Source: Lachnospiraceae bacterium (GTDB lineage: Bacteria; Bacillota; Clostridia; Lachnospirales; Lachnospiraceae). From it: a stretch of 8,935 nt of DNA. The stretch spans positions 336 through 9,270 of the forward strand of contig JAJPZP010000116.1 of NCBI GenBank assembly GCA_021204285.1. The letters run 5' to 3'. A program made the translations under genes and the position numbers. Below the pieces are notes generated by a model. The model was not told the DNA's origin, did not search any database, and was given only the letters and a program-made list of their open reading frames with translations. Below, piece after piece: positions 1 through 6,260 of the stretch; position 1 is the stretch's first letter; every line of letters starts with the position of its first letter.

Positions 1-1
1 T

Positions 2-763
2 TACGAGCTGTTTCGCAGCCTGGAGGTCGAGCTGATGAAGCAGAGCATGGTGATCGGACAGATCCTCTACGCCGAGGAATCGCTTGCGGAAAGTCCGGCG
101 GAAACAGACGGCTTCATTATCCTCGGGCGCTGTTCCCGGCAGCTGCTGGAGCGTATCAGTGCCAGCAACCACAATATTGTCGGTATCTGGCGCAATTCGA
201 TGGATTTTGACGTCGACGAGGTCATCTGCGACGGTGAGAAGGCTGCTGAACTTGCGATGAATCATCTTCTTTCACTCGGACATCGACGGATTGCCTACAT
301 CGGCGACTGCTCTTATGAGAGCCGCTATGTCGGCTACTGCAATACGCTGTTCCGAAATCACATTTCGATGGATTACAGCCTGATCCGTCCGACCGATCAG
401 ACGAGGGAGCAGGCGGGAGCGGCCTTCCGCGAGCTTCTTGAACAGAAAACCTCGGGGAAAGCGGATTTTTCCGCCGTGTTCTGTGCGAACGACGCGACGG
501 CGGTGCGCGTGCTGGAGATCCTGGCAAAGCAGAAAAAGAAGTTGCGCGAGTCAGTTTCTGTGATATCGATCGATGACATTGAAGAGGCGCAGAATACGAG
601 ACCCTTTCTCACGACAATTCGTATTCCACGCGAGGAGATGGCGCATATGGCGGTGCTGCTCCTGCTCGACCGGATCACGCGGGAGCATAAGGAACCGGTG
701 CGGATTGAGTTCCCGTGCAGGATTGTGCAGAGGGAGAGCTGTTATCGCTGTGCGGCGACTTGA
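2..763 (+). CDS. LacI-family transcriptional repressor, C-terminal part (5' end outside window)
   Basis: The reading frame is already open at base 2, so the gene begins upstream. The first in-frame ATG, at 35, is internal. What is visible is most of the periplasmic-binding-protein-like effector domain of the LacI/GalR family. Family marks are the SLGHRRIAYIGD segment after the DGEKAAELAM helix, the FCANDATAVRVLEIL strand-helix, the VSVISIDDIEEA strand, the FLTTIRIPREEM dimer-face segment and the C-terminal IVQRESC, close to the usual 'RxS' ending. The N-terminal helix-turn-helix and hinge are missing only because of the window edge. Such proteins bind operator DNA as dimers and release it, or bind it, with a small effector, usually a sugar. 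The effector cannot be read from this fragment. The next gene, an amidohydrolase, starts about 50 bases downstream on the same strand with no visible terminator, so it may be co-transcribed with or controlled by this regulator. The family call is confident; the regulon is unknown. Confidence 0.9.
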   Translation, partial: YELFRSLEVELMKQSMVIGQILYAEESLAESPAETDGFIILGRCSRQLLERISASNHNIVGIWRNSMDFDVDEVICDGEKAAELAMNHLLSLGHRRIAYIGDCSYESRYVGYCNTLFRNHISMDYSLIRPTDQTREQAGAAFRELLEQKTSGKADFSAVFCANDATAVRVLEILAKQKKKLRESVSVISIDDIEEAQNTRPFLTTIRIPREEMAHMAVLLLLDRITREHKEPVRIEFPCRIVQRESCYRCAAT

Positions 764-799
764 TTTTCTGCATTGCAGGGGCTAAGATAGGATACGGAT

Positions 800-806
800 G
801 GAGGAG
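800..806 (+). promoter_or_regulatory. Shine-Dalgarno sequence fixing the amidohydrolase start
   Basis: GGAGGAG lies 6 bases before the ATG at 813. It overlaps an earlier in-frame ATG at 798, which has only a weak AGGA (789-792) in front of it. This makes 813 the better start. Confidence 0.75.
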
Positions 807-812
807 AAGTCG

Positions 813-1667
813 ATGTTCGGAGAATGCCATGCCCATATCATTATGGACGGAATTAATTACAAAGCGGCGGTTGCCCTGCATGAAACGGGTGTCTGTGAGG
901 CTGCGGTCCGCCGGAATCTGGAGGCGTACCGGACTGCAGGCATTACCTTTGTGCGCGACGGCGGCGATGCACATGGCGTGTCAAAGCGCGCAAGGGAACT
1001 CGCGTCGGAGTACGGGATCGACTATCGCACGCCGGTCTTCGCCATTCATAAGAGGCATCATTACGGCGGTATCGTGGGTCTGCCCTTTGATGACTGGAAA
1101 GAGTACGAAGCGCTGGTGAAGCGAGCGAAGGCGGAAGGGGCGGATTTTATCAAGATTATGGTCAGCGGAATCCTGGATTTCTCCCGTGCGGGCGTATTGA
1201 CGGAGGAGGGACTCGATCGGGAATCCATCCGGCGGATGATTGATACGGCACACGACGCGGGAATGGCGGTTATGGCGCACTGCAACGGCGACCGGGTTTG
1301 CTTTGACACGCTGGAGGCGGGCGTGGACAGCCTGGAGCATGGTTTTTTCATGGAAGATGAGACGCTTGCGCTGCTTGCGGAGCGCGGGACAGCCTGGCTG
1401 CCGACCTTCGCGCCGGTGACCGGTCTCCTCGGACATGACCGCTTTCCGGAAGCGGAGGTTCGAAAAAACATCGCCATGCAGGCGGAGCGGGTGGAAAAGG
1501 CGGCGACGTTGGGGGCGCATATCGGCCTTGGCAGCGATGCCGGAGCCTGGATGGTGCCACATGGGCAGGGAACCGCCGATGAATACCGGGAATTGCAAAA
1601 GGTAGGCGTCTCCGATCAGAGCATTCAGGAGACAGAGGAGCAGATACGAAGCGAGTTTCGCAGGTGA
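813..1667 (+). CDS. Metal-dependent amidohydrolase, compact form
   Basis: This 284-residue member of the amidohydrolase superfamily (TIM-barrel hydrolases cleaving amide, ester or C-N bonds with one or two divalent metals) has all the expected ligands in order. They are the HxH pair H6/H8 at the very N-terminus (GECHAHI), K114 in FIKIMVSG (candidate carboxylated lysine bridging two metals), H156 in MAHCNG, H176 in SLEHGFFM and D242 in LGSDAG. Full-length relatives are often near 400 residues, with a beta-sandwich domain built from both termini. Here the protein begins at the first barrel strand and stops about 40 residues after the last ligand, so it is essentially a bare barrel. I favour the ATG at 813 because GGAGGAG lies 6 bases upstream; an in-frame ATG at 798 would add five residues. 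The gene follows a LacI-type regulator and is convergent with the HAD gene, leaving 24 bp. The substrate is not deducible. There is no signal peptide, so the protein is probably cytosolic. Confidence 0.85.
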   Translation: MFGECHAHIIMDGINYKAAVALHETGVCEAAVRRNLEAYRTAGITFVRDGGDAHGVSKRARELASEYGIDYRTPVFAIHKRHHYGGIVGLPFDDWKEYEALVKRAKAEGADFIKIMVSGILDFSRAGVLTEEGLDRESIRRMIDTAHDAGMAVMAHCNGDRVCFDTLEAGVDSLEHGFFMEDETLALLAERGTAWLPTFAPVTGLLGHDRFPEAEVRKNIAMQAERVEKAATLGAHIGLGSDAGAWMVPHGQGTADEYRELQKVGVSDQSIQETEEQIRSEFRR

Positions 1668-1691
1668 CTTTTATTCTAATTCCAGGAATGC

Positions 1692-2327
1692 TTACCCATT
1701 GAGAAACAGTGTGCACAGGTCAGCGAACGTGTCAATGACATAGTCTGCCCGCTGTACTTCCCCATATCCATAGGAGGCGAAGCAGAAGGCGGCCCCGGCT
1801 TCTTCCGTCGCAACGCGGTCCGCGTCGATATTGCCGACATAGACTGCTTTCTTCAACTGATAGCGATCCATGATCAGGCGGATGTTCGGCCCTTTGACAA
1901 GTCCGGTGTCCGCCGGGCATATATGATCTCTGATAAAGGGCGTCAGCCCGGATTTCCCCAGAAATGTCTCAATATAGCCGGCCTGGCAGTTGCTGACGAT
2001 GAACAGCGGAATCCGCGCTGCAAGCGTACGGATGGTGTCGGCAACACCGGGATAGAGCATGTCGCGTCGGTTTTCAAGCAGACGCTTTCCCTGATATTTC
2101 ATACATTCTTCAATCAGAGTATAGCGATCATTCGGTGCAAGATCCGGAAAGACTGCATCAGCGATTTCCGGTATGGGTCGCCCGAACAGACCGCGCAGCT
2201 GCTCCGCGGTGACATGAGGAGAATCCATGCCCCGGGCAGTGATGGCGTCATTGTAACCGTCGGCTGCCGCGGGTGTCGCATCCCAGAGCGTGCCGTCTAC
2301 ATCGAGAATGATACCGTCTGTCTTCAT
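1692..2327 (-). CDS. HAD-superfamily hydrolase (phosphoglycolate phosphatase / beta-PGM-like)
   Basis: This 211-residue cytosolic HAD phosphatase is of the subclass with a helical cap between motifs I and II. Motif I is LDVDGTLWD with nucleophile D9 and acid/base D11. Motif II is FIVSN with S112. The motif III lysine is probably K145 (GLVKGPN). Motif IV reads VGNIDADRVATEEAG, where the family normally has VGDxxxD: the first Asp is Asn (N166), while D170 is kept and an extra D168 is present. Members hydrolyse phosphate esters such as phosphoglycolate, sugar phosphates or nucleotides, and the exact substrate cannot be read here. The start is supported by AGGGAG 7 bases upstream of the ATG. The gene is transcribed leftward from a promoter interleaved with that of mutY. 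No terminator is visible in the 24 bp between its stop and that of the convergent amidohydrolase. Confidence 0.88.
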   Translation of the reverse strand: MKTDGIILDVDGTLWDATPAAADGYNDAITARGMDSPHVTAEQLRGLFGRPIPEIADAVFPDLAPNDRYTLIEECMKYQGKRLLENRRDMLYPGVADTIRTLAARIPLFIVSNCQAGYIETFLGKSGLTPFIRDHICPADTGLVKGPNIRLIMDRYQLKKAVYVGNIDADRVATEEAGAAFCFASYGYGEVQRADYVIDTFADLCTLFLNG

Positions 2328-2354
2328 ATCCGTGCTCCCTTCTATGTGTTAATC

Positions 2355-2383
2355 ATTCTACAAAAAACATTGAGGAAAATCAA
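2355..2383 (-). promoter_or_regulatory. Probable sigma-A promoter for the HAD gene
   Basis: Read on the minus strand, TTGATT (2383-2378) is followed after exactly 17 bases by TAGAAT (2360-2355). Transcription would start about 20 bases before the ATG at 2327, leaving a short leader with the AGGGAG ribosome site. The spacer overlaps the -35 element of the divergent mutY promoter. Confidence 0.6.
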
Positions 2384-2399
2384 GTAGCTGTGGTATACT
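2370..2399 (+). promoter_or_regulatory. Probable extended -10 sigma-A promoter of the mutY-glf-GT2 operon
   Basis: TTGAGG (2370-2375) and TATACT (2394-2399) are separated by 18 bases. The -10 is preceded by TGG, fitting the TGn extended -10 pattern. The predicted start near 2406 leaves a leader of about 20 nt carrying the AGGAG ribosome site at 2412-2416. Confidence 0.65.
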
Positions 2400-2424
2400 G
2401 GACTCTGGAGCAGGAGATGGACGA

Positions 2425-3513
2425 ATGTTGGAACAGATTGTAAGGCCGTTGCTTTCGTGGTATGATGAACATGCGCGCACGCTTCCCTGGCGGGAGGAGC
2501 CGACGCCCTATCGGGTGTGGGTGTCGGAGATCATGTTGCAGCAGACGCGCGTGGAGGCGGTAAGGCCTTATTTTGAACGCTTTTTGCATGCGCTGCCAGA
2601 TGTGCGGGCGCTGGCCGCGTGTCCGGAGGACGAACTTCTGAAGCTCTGGGAGGGTCTTGGCTACTACAATCGCGCGCGGAATCTGAAGCGCGCCGCGCAG
2701 ATCATAGTGGAGGACTATGACGGGCAGTTCCCCGCGGATTATGAGACGCTTCTTGCGCTTCCGGGTATCGGCAGCTATACGGCGGGAGCCATCGCCTCGA
2801 TTGCGTTCGGAATTCCGGTACCGGCGGTTGACGGCAATGTGCTGCGCGTGCTCTCACGGCTTATGGCGAGCTATGAAGATATCCGAAAGCAGTCGGTGAA
2901 ACGCGTGTTTGAGCAGCAGATCAGGGAGATTATTCCGACGGACAGAGCGGGGGATTTTACGCAGGCGCTGATTGAGATCGGAGCGCTCGTCTGTGTGCCG
3001 AACGGAAAGGCGAAATGCACGGAATGTCCGCTTGCCTCGCTGTGCAGGGCGTGTGCGCTGGGTGGGGCGGACGAGCTGCCGAAGAAAAAGCAGCCGAAAG
3101 AACGCCGGATTGAGGAGCGGACGGTGCTGGTTCTGCGGGAGGGAAGCCGCGTGGCGATCCGCAGGCGCCCGCAGAAAGGACTGCTGGCCGGACTCTATGA
3201 GCTGCCGAATCTTGAGGGACATCTGACGGAGCGTGAGGTTCTGGAAATTCTTCGAAAATGGGGACTTTTTCCGCTGCGTATCCTTCCGCTCGCCGATGCG
3301 AAGCATGTTTTCAGCCATGTGGAGTGGCATATGAGCGGCTATGCGGTGAGCCTGGAGGAGACAGATGATATGGAGAAGAACGGCCTGCTTTTTATTGAAG
3401 CGGAGGAGACGCAGGAGCGCTATCCTATCCCGGCGGCTTTCGCGGCTTACGCAGGATATATGAACATTATACTCGGACAGGAGAAATACGAGGAGGAGAA
3501 AGAGCATGTTTGA
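2425..3513 (+). CDS. mutY: A/G-specific adenine glycosylase
   Basis: MutY removes adenine mispaired with 8-oxoguanine, the second barrier of the GO repair system. The 362-residue protein has the whole family layout. The catalytic Glu is E35 in SEIMLQQTRVE. The helix-hairpin-helix is LPGIGSYTAGAI (about 112-123), and the catalytic Asp is D136 in AVDGNVLRVLSR. The [4Fe-4S] loop has C190, C198, C201 and C207. From about residue 230 there is a C-terminal NUDIX-like 8-oxoG recognition domain, including KGLLAGLYELPN and the FSHVEWHM segment (residues 296-303). The cluster spacing is C-x7-C-x2-C-x5-C, one residue longer in the first gap than the classical C-x6 form. I recall this in clostridial MutY proteins, but that needs an alignment. 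AGGAG lies 8 bases before the ATG. The gene is first in a plus-strand operon, and its last 8 bases overlap the start of glf, implying translational coupling. The tail is rich in Glu/Lys because it encodes the glf ribosome site (GAGGAGGAG). Confidence 0.97.
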   Translation: MLEQIVRPLLSWYDEHARTLPWREEPTPYRVWVSEIMLQQTRVEAVRPYFERFLHALPDVRALAACPEDELLKLWEGLGYYNRARNLKRAAQIIVEDYDGQFPADYETLLALPGIGSYTAGAIASIAFGIPVPAVDGNVLRVLSRLMASYEDIRKQSVKRVFEQQIREIIPTDRAGDFTQALIEIGALVCVPNGKAKCTECPLASLCRACALGGADELPKKKQPKERRIEERTVLVLREGSRVAIRRRPQKGLLAGLYELPNLEGHLTEREVLEILRKWGLFPLRILPLADAKHVFSHVEWHMSGYAVSLEETDDMEKNGLLFIEAEETQERYPIPAAFAAYAGYMNIILGQEKYEEEKEHV

Positions 3514-4660
3514 CAGTGTAATCATTGGAGCCGGGGTGGCCGGTTCTGTAGCGGCCAGGGAGCTGGCGGAGTCGGGAAGGAACGTACTTGTGCTTGAGCA
3601 GCGCAGCCATATCGGCGGCAACTGCTATGACGAGCCGGATGAGCACGGGATTCTGGTTCATCGCTACGGTCCTCATATTTTTCATACGAAGGAGCAGCGT
3701 GCTTATGACTACCTGTCCCGTTTCACAGAGTGGTACGCCTTCGGCCATGAGGTTGTGGCGAATGTATACGGAAAGCTGATTCCGGTGCCCTTCAATCTGA
3801 ACACGCTGCACATGGTCTACGCTGAGGAGAAGGCAGACGAACTTGAGAAGAAGCTGATCGGAGCCTTTGGCGAGGGAAGCCGCGTGCCGGTACTGAAGCT
3901 GCGCGAGCATGAGGATCCGCAGATCCGTGAGATCGCGCAGTTTGTCTACGAAAATATTTTCCTTCATTATACCATGAAGCAGTGGGGACAGACGCCGGAG
4001 GAGATCGATCCGGCTGTGACTGGGCGTGTGCCGGTGCTGATTTCTCATGACAACCGTTATTTCCAGGAACCATACCAGGGCATGCCGCTGCACGGCTACA
4101 CCGCGATGTTTGAGGCGATGCTCGATCACCCGAAGATTACAGTGCAGACGGGCGTGGACGCACGTGAGCGCATTTCCATCCGGGAACAGGAGGTGTTGCT
4201 GGACGGCGCGCCCTTTGCGGGGGAGGTTATTTATACAGGTCCGCTGGATGAGCTGTTTGACTGCCGCTTTGGCCGGCTGCCCTATCGTTCGCTGCGCTTT
4301 GATTTCGAATATTTTGACCAGGAGGATTTCCAGGGACACAGCGTGGTAAACTATACGGTGAGCGAGGATTTTACGCGAATTACGGAGTTTAAGTATCTGA
4401 CCGGACAGAAGGCGCCCGGGACGACGATTGTGCGGGAGTATCCCTTTGCCTACACAGGCGCAGCGGGCGAGATACCCTATTATTCGATTGCAAACGACGC
4501 AAATCAGGCGCTGTATGAGCGCTACCTGGCGCTGCTTGGAGGAGTCCCGCAGGTATATCTGCTGGGCCGTCTGGCAGAATATAAATACTATAATATTGAT
4601 GCGATGGTGCTGAAGGCGCTGGAGCTGACAGAAAAGATAAAGAGTACGAGAGAGGTGTAA
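3506..4660 (+). CDS. glf: UDP-galactopyranose mutase
   Basis: This FAD-dependent enzyme interconverts UDP-galactopyranose and UDP-galactofuranose, the donor for galactofuranose in surface glycans. At 384 residues it has the usual length. The N-terminal dinucleotide-binding motif is IIGAGVAGS (6-14), followed by VLVLEQRSHIGGNCYDE and RYGPHIFHT. Y155, W160, R174 and Y185 fall at the same numbers as the well-studied Klebsiella enzyme's active-site residues (LHYTMKQW, TGRVPV, NRYFQ). The substrate-site stretch RITEFKY (291-297) and the C-terminal GRLAEYKYYNID complete the family signature. In the last motif Asn (N363) stands where many characterised UGMs have Asp. The ATG overlaps the end of mutY by 8 bases and is preceded by GAGGAGGAG inside mutY. 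The next gene, a glycosyltransferase, starts 2 bases after this stop. Together they look like a minimal galactofuranose-making and sugar-transfer pair, though the acceptor glycan is not encoded here. Confidence 0.96.
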   Translation: MFDSVIIGAGVAGSVAARELAESGRNVLVLEQRSHIGGNCYDEPDEHGILVHRYGPHIFHTKEQRAYDYLSRFTEWYAFGHEVVANVYGKLIPVPFNLNTLHMVYAEEKADELEKKLIGAFGEGSRVPVLKLREHEDPQIREIAQFVYENIFLHYTMKQWGQTPEEIDPAVTGRVPVLISHDNRYFQEPYQGMPLHGYTAMFEAMLDHPKITVQTGVDARERISIREQEVLLDGAPFAGEVIYTGPLDELFDCRFGRLPYRSLRFDFEYFDQEDFQGHSVVNYTVSEDFTRITEFKYLTGQKAPGTTIVREYPFAYTGAAGEIPYYSIANDANQALYERYLALLGGVPQVYLLGRLAEYKYYNIDAMVLKALELTEKIKSTREV

Positions 4661-4662
4661 GA

Positions 4663-5682
4663 ATGAAACTGTTATCCATAGCGGTGCCCTGCTATAATTC
4701 GGAAGGCTATATGCGCAATTGCATCGAATCCCTGCTGCCGGGCGGGGAGGACGTGGAGATCATTATCGTGGACGATGGCTCCACGAAGGATCGGACGCCC
4801 GAGATTGCGGACGAGTATGCCGCGAAATATCCGGGTATCGTCAAAGTCGTCCACCAGGAGAACGGTGGACACGGCGAAGCGGTCAACACCGGTCTGAAGC
4901 ATGCGACCGGCGTCTACTTCAAGGTTGTGGACAGCGACGACTGGCTCGACAGGGAAAATTATCCGAAAGTACTGGAGCGTCTGGGGGAGCTGGTGCGTAC
5001 CGGACAGCCCGCGGACATGGTGCTCTGTAATTATATTTACGATAAACAGGGAGTAAAGCATAAACGGACAGTGCGTTATACCTCAGCGCTGCCGCAGAAT
5101 GTGGTGTTTACCTGGAAGGATGTAAAGCATTTTCATCTGGGACAGTATATCCTGATGCATTCCGTCATTTACCGTACGCGGATGCTGCAGGACTGCGGGA
5201 TGGAGCTGCCGAAGCATACTTTTTACGTGGACAATATTTTTGTCTACTATCCGCTGCCTCATGTGAAGACGCTTTACTATATGGATGTTGATCTCTATCA
5301 TTATTATATCGGGCGTGCAGATCAGTCTGTCAATGAGCAGGTGATGATCAGCCGGGTTGACCAGCAGATTCGTGTCAATAAGATCATGATTGATCAGTAT
5401 GATATCGGTAAGATCCGGAACAAAAAGCTCCGGAACTATATGGTCAGCTATCTGAATATTATGATGACGGTGTCCTCGATCATGCTGATTCGCTCCGGCA
5501 CGCCGGAGAGCCTCGCGAAGAAAAAGGATCTCTGGCAGTATCTGAAGAAGACGGACCGTCGCCTCTACTATCGCCTGTATTTCAGTATTTTCGGACGTTC
5601 GATGAACATTCCCGGCAAGGGAGGGCGCAAGGTGTCCGTCGCGCTGTACAAGCTGGCGAACCGTGTGATGGGATTCAATTAA
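4663..5682 (+). CDS. Glycosyltransferase family 2 protein
   Basis: This 339-residue GT-A-fold inverting transferase has LSIAVPCYNSEGYM at its N-terminus (strand and nucleotide-binding loop). IIVDDGSTKDRT carries the UDP-contacting DDGS (37-40), followed by NGGHGEAVNTGLKHATG. The metal-binding motif VVDSDDWLD has the DxD-type acids at 90-93, and a later FYVDNIF segment may supply the acceptor-activating acid (D190). The C-terminal part (about 230-339) is basic and partly hydrophobic, with no clear multi-span membrane region, so the enzyme is probably cytosolic or peripheral. It starts 2 bases after the glf stop, with AGAGGTG just upstream, so it is co-translated with UDP-galactopyranose mutase. 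The inference is that it transfers galactofuranose, or another sugar next to it, to a wall or capsular glycan. Sequence alone does not prove donor or acceptor. It is last in the mutY operon. No hairpin terminator follows, and the queT promoter begins 5 bases after the stop. Confidence 0.92.
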   Translation: MKLLSIAVPCYNSEGYMRNCIESLLPGGEDVEIIIVDDGSTKDRTPEIADEYAAKYPGIVKVVHQENGGHGEAVNTGLKHATGVYFKVVDSDDWLDRENYPKVLERLGELVRTGQPADMVLCNYIYDKQGVKHKRTVRYTSALPQNVVFTWKDVKHFHLGQYILMHSVIYRTRMLQDCGMELPKHTFYVDNIFVYYPLPHVKTLYYMDVDLYHYYIGRADQSVNEQVMISRVDQQIRVNKIMIDQYDIGKIRNKKLRNYMVSYLNIMMTVSSIMLIRSGTPESLAKKKDLWQYLKKTDRRLYYRLYFSIFGRSMNIPGKGGRKVSVALYKLANRVMGFN

Positions 5683-5687
5683 AACAG

Positions 5688-5716
5688 TTGCCAAACGCGC
5701 TGGCGTATGGTAGACT
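5688..5716 (+). promoter_or_regulatory. Probable sigma-A promoter of queT
   Basis: TTGCCA (5688-5693), a 17-base spacer, then TAGACT (5711-5716) preceded by TGG (extended -10 pattern). The predicted start is around 5722-5724, at the first base of the riboswitch stem, so the aptamer would form the extreme 5' end of the transcript. Confidence 0.65.
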
Positions 5717-5722
5717 GTCTGC

Positions 5723-5767
5723 GGTCAGTTCGAGACCTTCCTGACCAGAAAAACAAAACTAAAGGAG
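5723..5767 (+). promoter_or_regulatory. PreQ1-I riboswitch controlling queT
   Basis: A 6-bp stem, GGTCAG (5723-5728) with CTGACC (5741-5746), encloses a 12-nt loop beginning TTCGAG and ending in C5740. That C sits just before the 3' strand, where the ligand-pairing cytosine of preQ1-I aptamers lies. An A-rich tail (AGAAAAACAAAACTAA) follows, typical of the class, which folds as an H-type pseudoknot with the tail crossing the stem. The tail leads directly into AAAGGAG, the queT ribosome site. CCTT in the loop (5736-5739) can pair with AAGG at 5762-5765, and loop AG (5733-5734) with CT (5759-5760). There is no terminator hairpin, so the switch is probably translational: bound 7-aminomethyl-7-deazaguanine hides the ribosome site and turns off uptake. 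The position ahead of a queuosine-precursor transporter fits known usage. The exact pseudoknot pairs are inferred. Confidence 0.82.
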
Positions 5768-5777
5768 ACAACTGAAT

Positions 5778-6260
5778 ATGAAGGGAAAAAAGACACTGTT
5801 CCTGACCCAGGCCGCGCTGATTGCGGCTGTCTACGTGGTACTCTGCGTGGTGTTCGCACCGATCAGTTACGGGGAGATCCAGGCGAGGATCGCCGAAGCG
5901 CTGACAGTTCTGTCGTATTTTACACCGGCAGCGATACCGGGGCTGTTTATCGGCTGCCTGTTGTCGAATGTCATCGGCGGAAGCATCCTGCCGGATGTGA
6001 TCTTCGGCAGCATCGCAACGCTCATCGGAGCGATCGGTACCTGGAAGCTGCGTGGGCATCGTTTTCTGGCGCTGCTGCCGCCGATTATCGCGAACACGCT
6101 GATTGTGCCTTTCGTCCTGCGCTATGGTTACGGGACGAATCTTCCGATTCCGTTTATGATGCTGACGGTCGGCATCGGGGAGATTCTTGCGATCGGAGTA
6201 CTGGGGAGTATCCTGCTGAGCTTGCTGATTCGCTATAAGGGTGTGATCTTCCGCCAATAA
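5778..6260 (+). CDS. queT: QueT family queuosine-precursor transporter (ECF S component)
   Basis: This integral membrane protein of 160 residues has about five or six hydrophobic segments. The first (about 7-29) is followed by YGEIQARIAEAL (31-42), the signature region of the QueT family, then FTPAAIPGLFIGCLLSNV and several further membrane helices. QueT is predicted to be the substrate-binding S component of an energy-coupling-factor transporter taking up preQ1 or preQ0, precursors of the modified tRNA base queuosine. It would use the shared EcfA/EcfT module encoded elsewhere; no ATPase gene is adjacent. The preQ1-I riboswitch immediately upstream strongly supports the assignment. AGGAG (5763-5767) lies 10 bases before the ATG, slightly far but within range. 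The gene stands alone with its own promoter, and its TAA directly abuts the stop codon of the convergent spoVAE. Confidence 0.93.
   Translation: MKGKKTLFLTQAALIAAVYVVLCVVFAPISYGEIQARIAEALTVLSYFTPAAIPGLFIGCLLSNVIGGSILPDVIFGSIATLIGAIGTWKLRGHRFLALLPPIIANTLIVPFVLRYGYGTNLPIPFMMLTVGIGEILAIGVLGSILLSLLIRYKGVIFRQ

Noticed and set aside
769..780. Short palindrome CTGCA-T-TGCAG region after the LacI-type gene as terminator or operator
   Set aside because: The arms are only five bases around a single base, with no T-run; too short to support a call.
798..812. Upstream ATG as the amidohydrolase start
   Set aside because: It would lie inside the GGAGGAG ribosome site of the ATG at 813, and itself has only AGGA in front. 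The family's N-terminal motif begins right after the second ATG.
1678..1690. ATTCC-A-GGAAT palindrome between the amidohydrolase and HAD stops as a terminator
   Set aside because: The loop is one base, the stem is AT-rich and there is no U-tract in either direction.
3467..4339. 290-codon minus-strand frame across the mutY/glf junction
   Set aside because: It is antisense to two clearly real overlapping genes, with no family signature or translation signal. A shadow frame.
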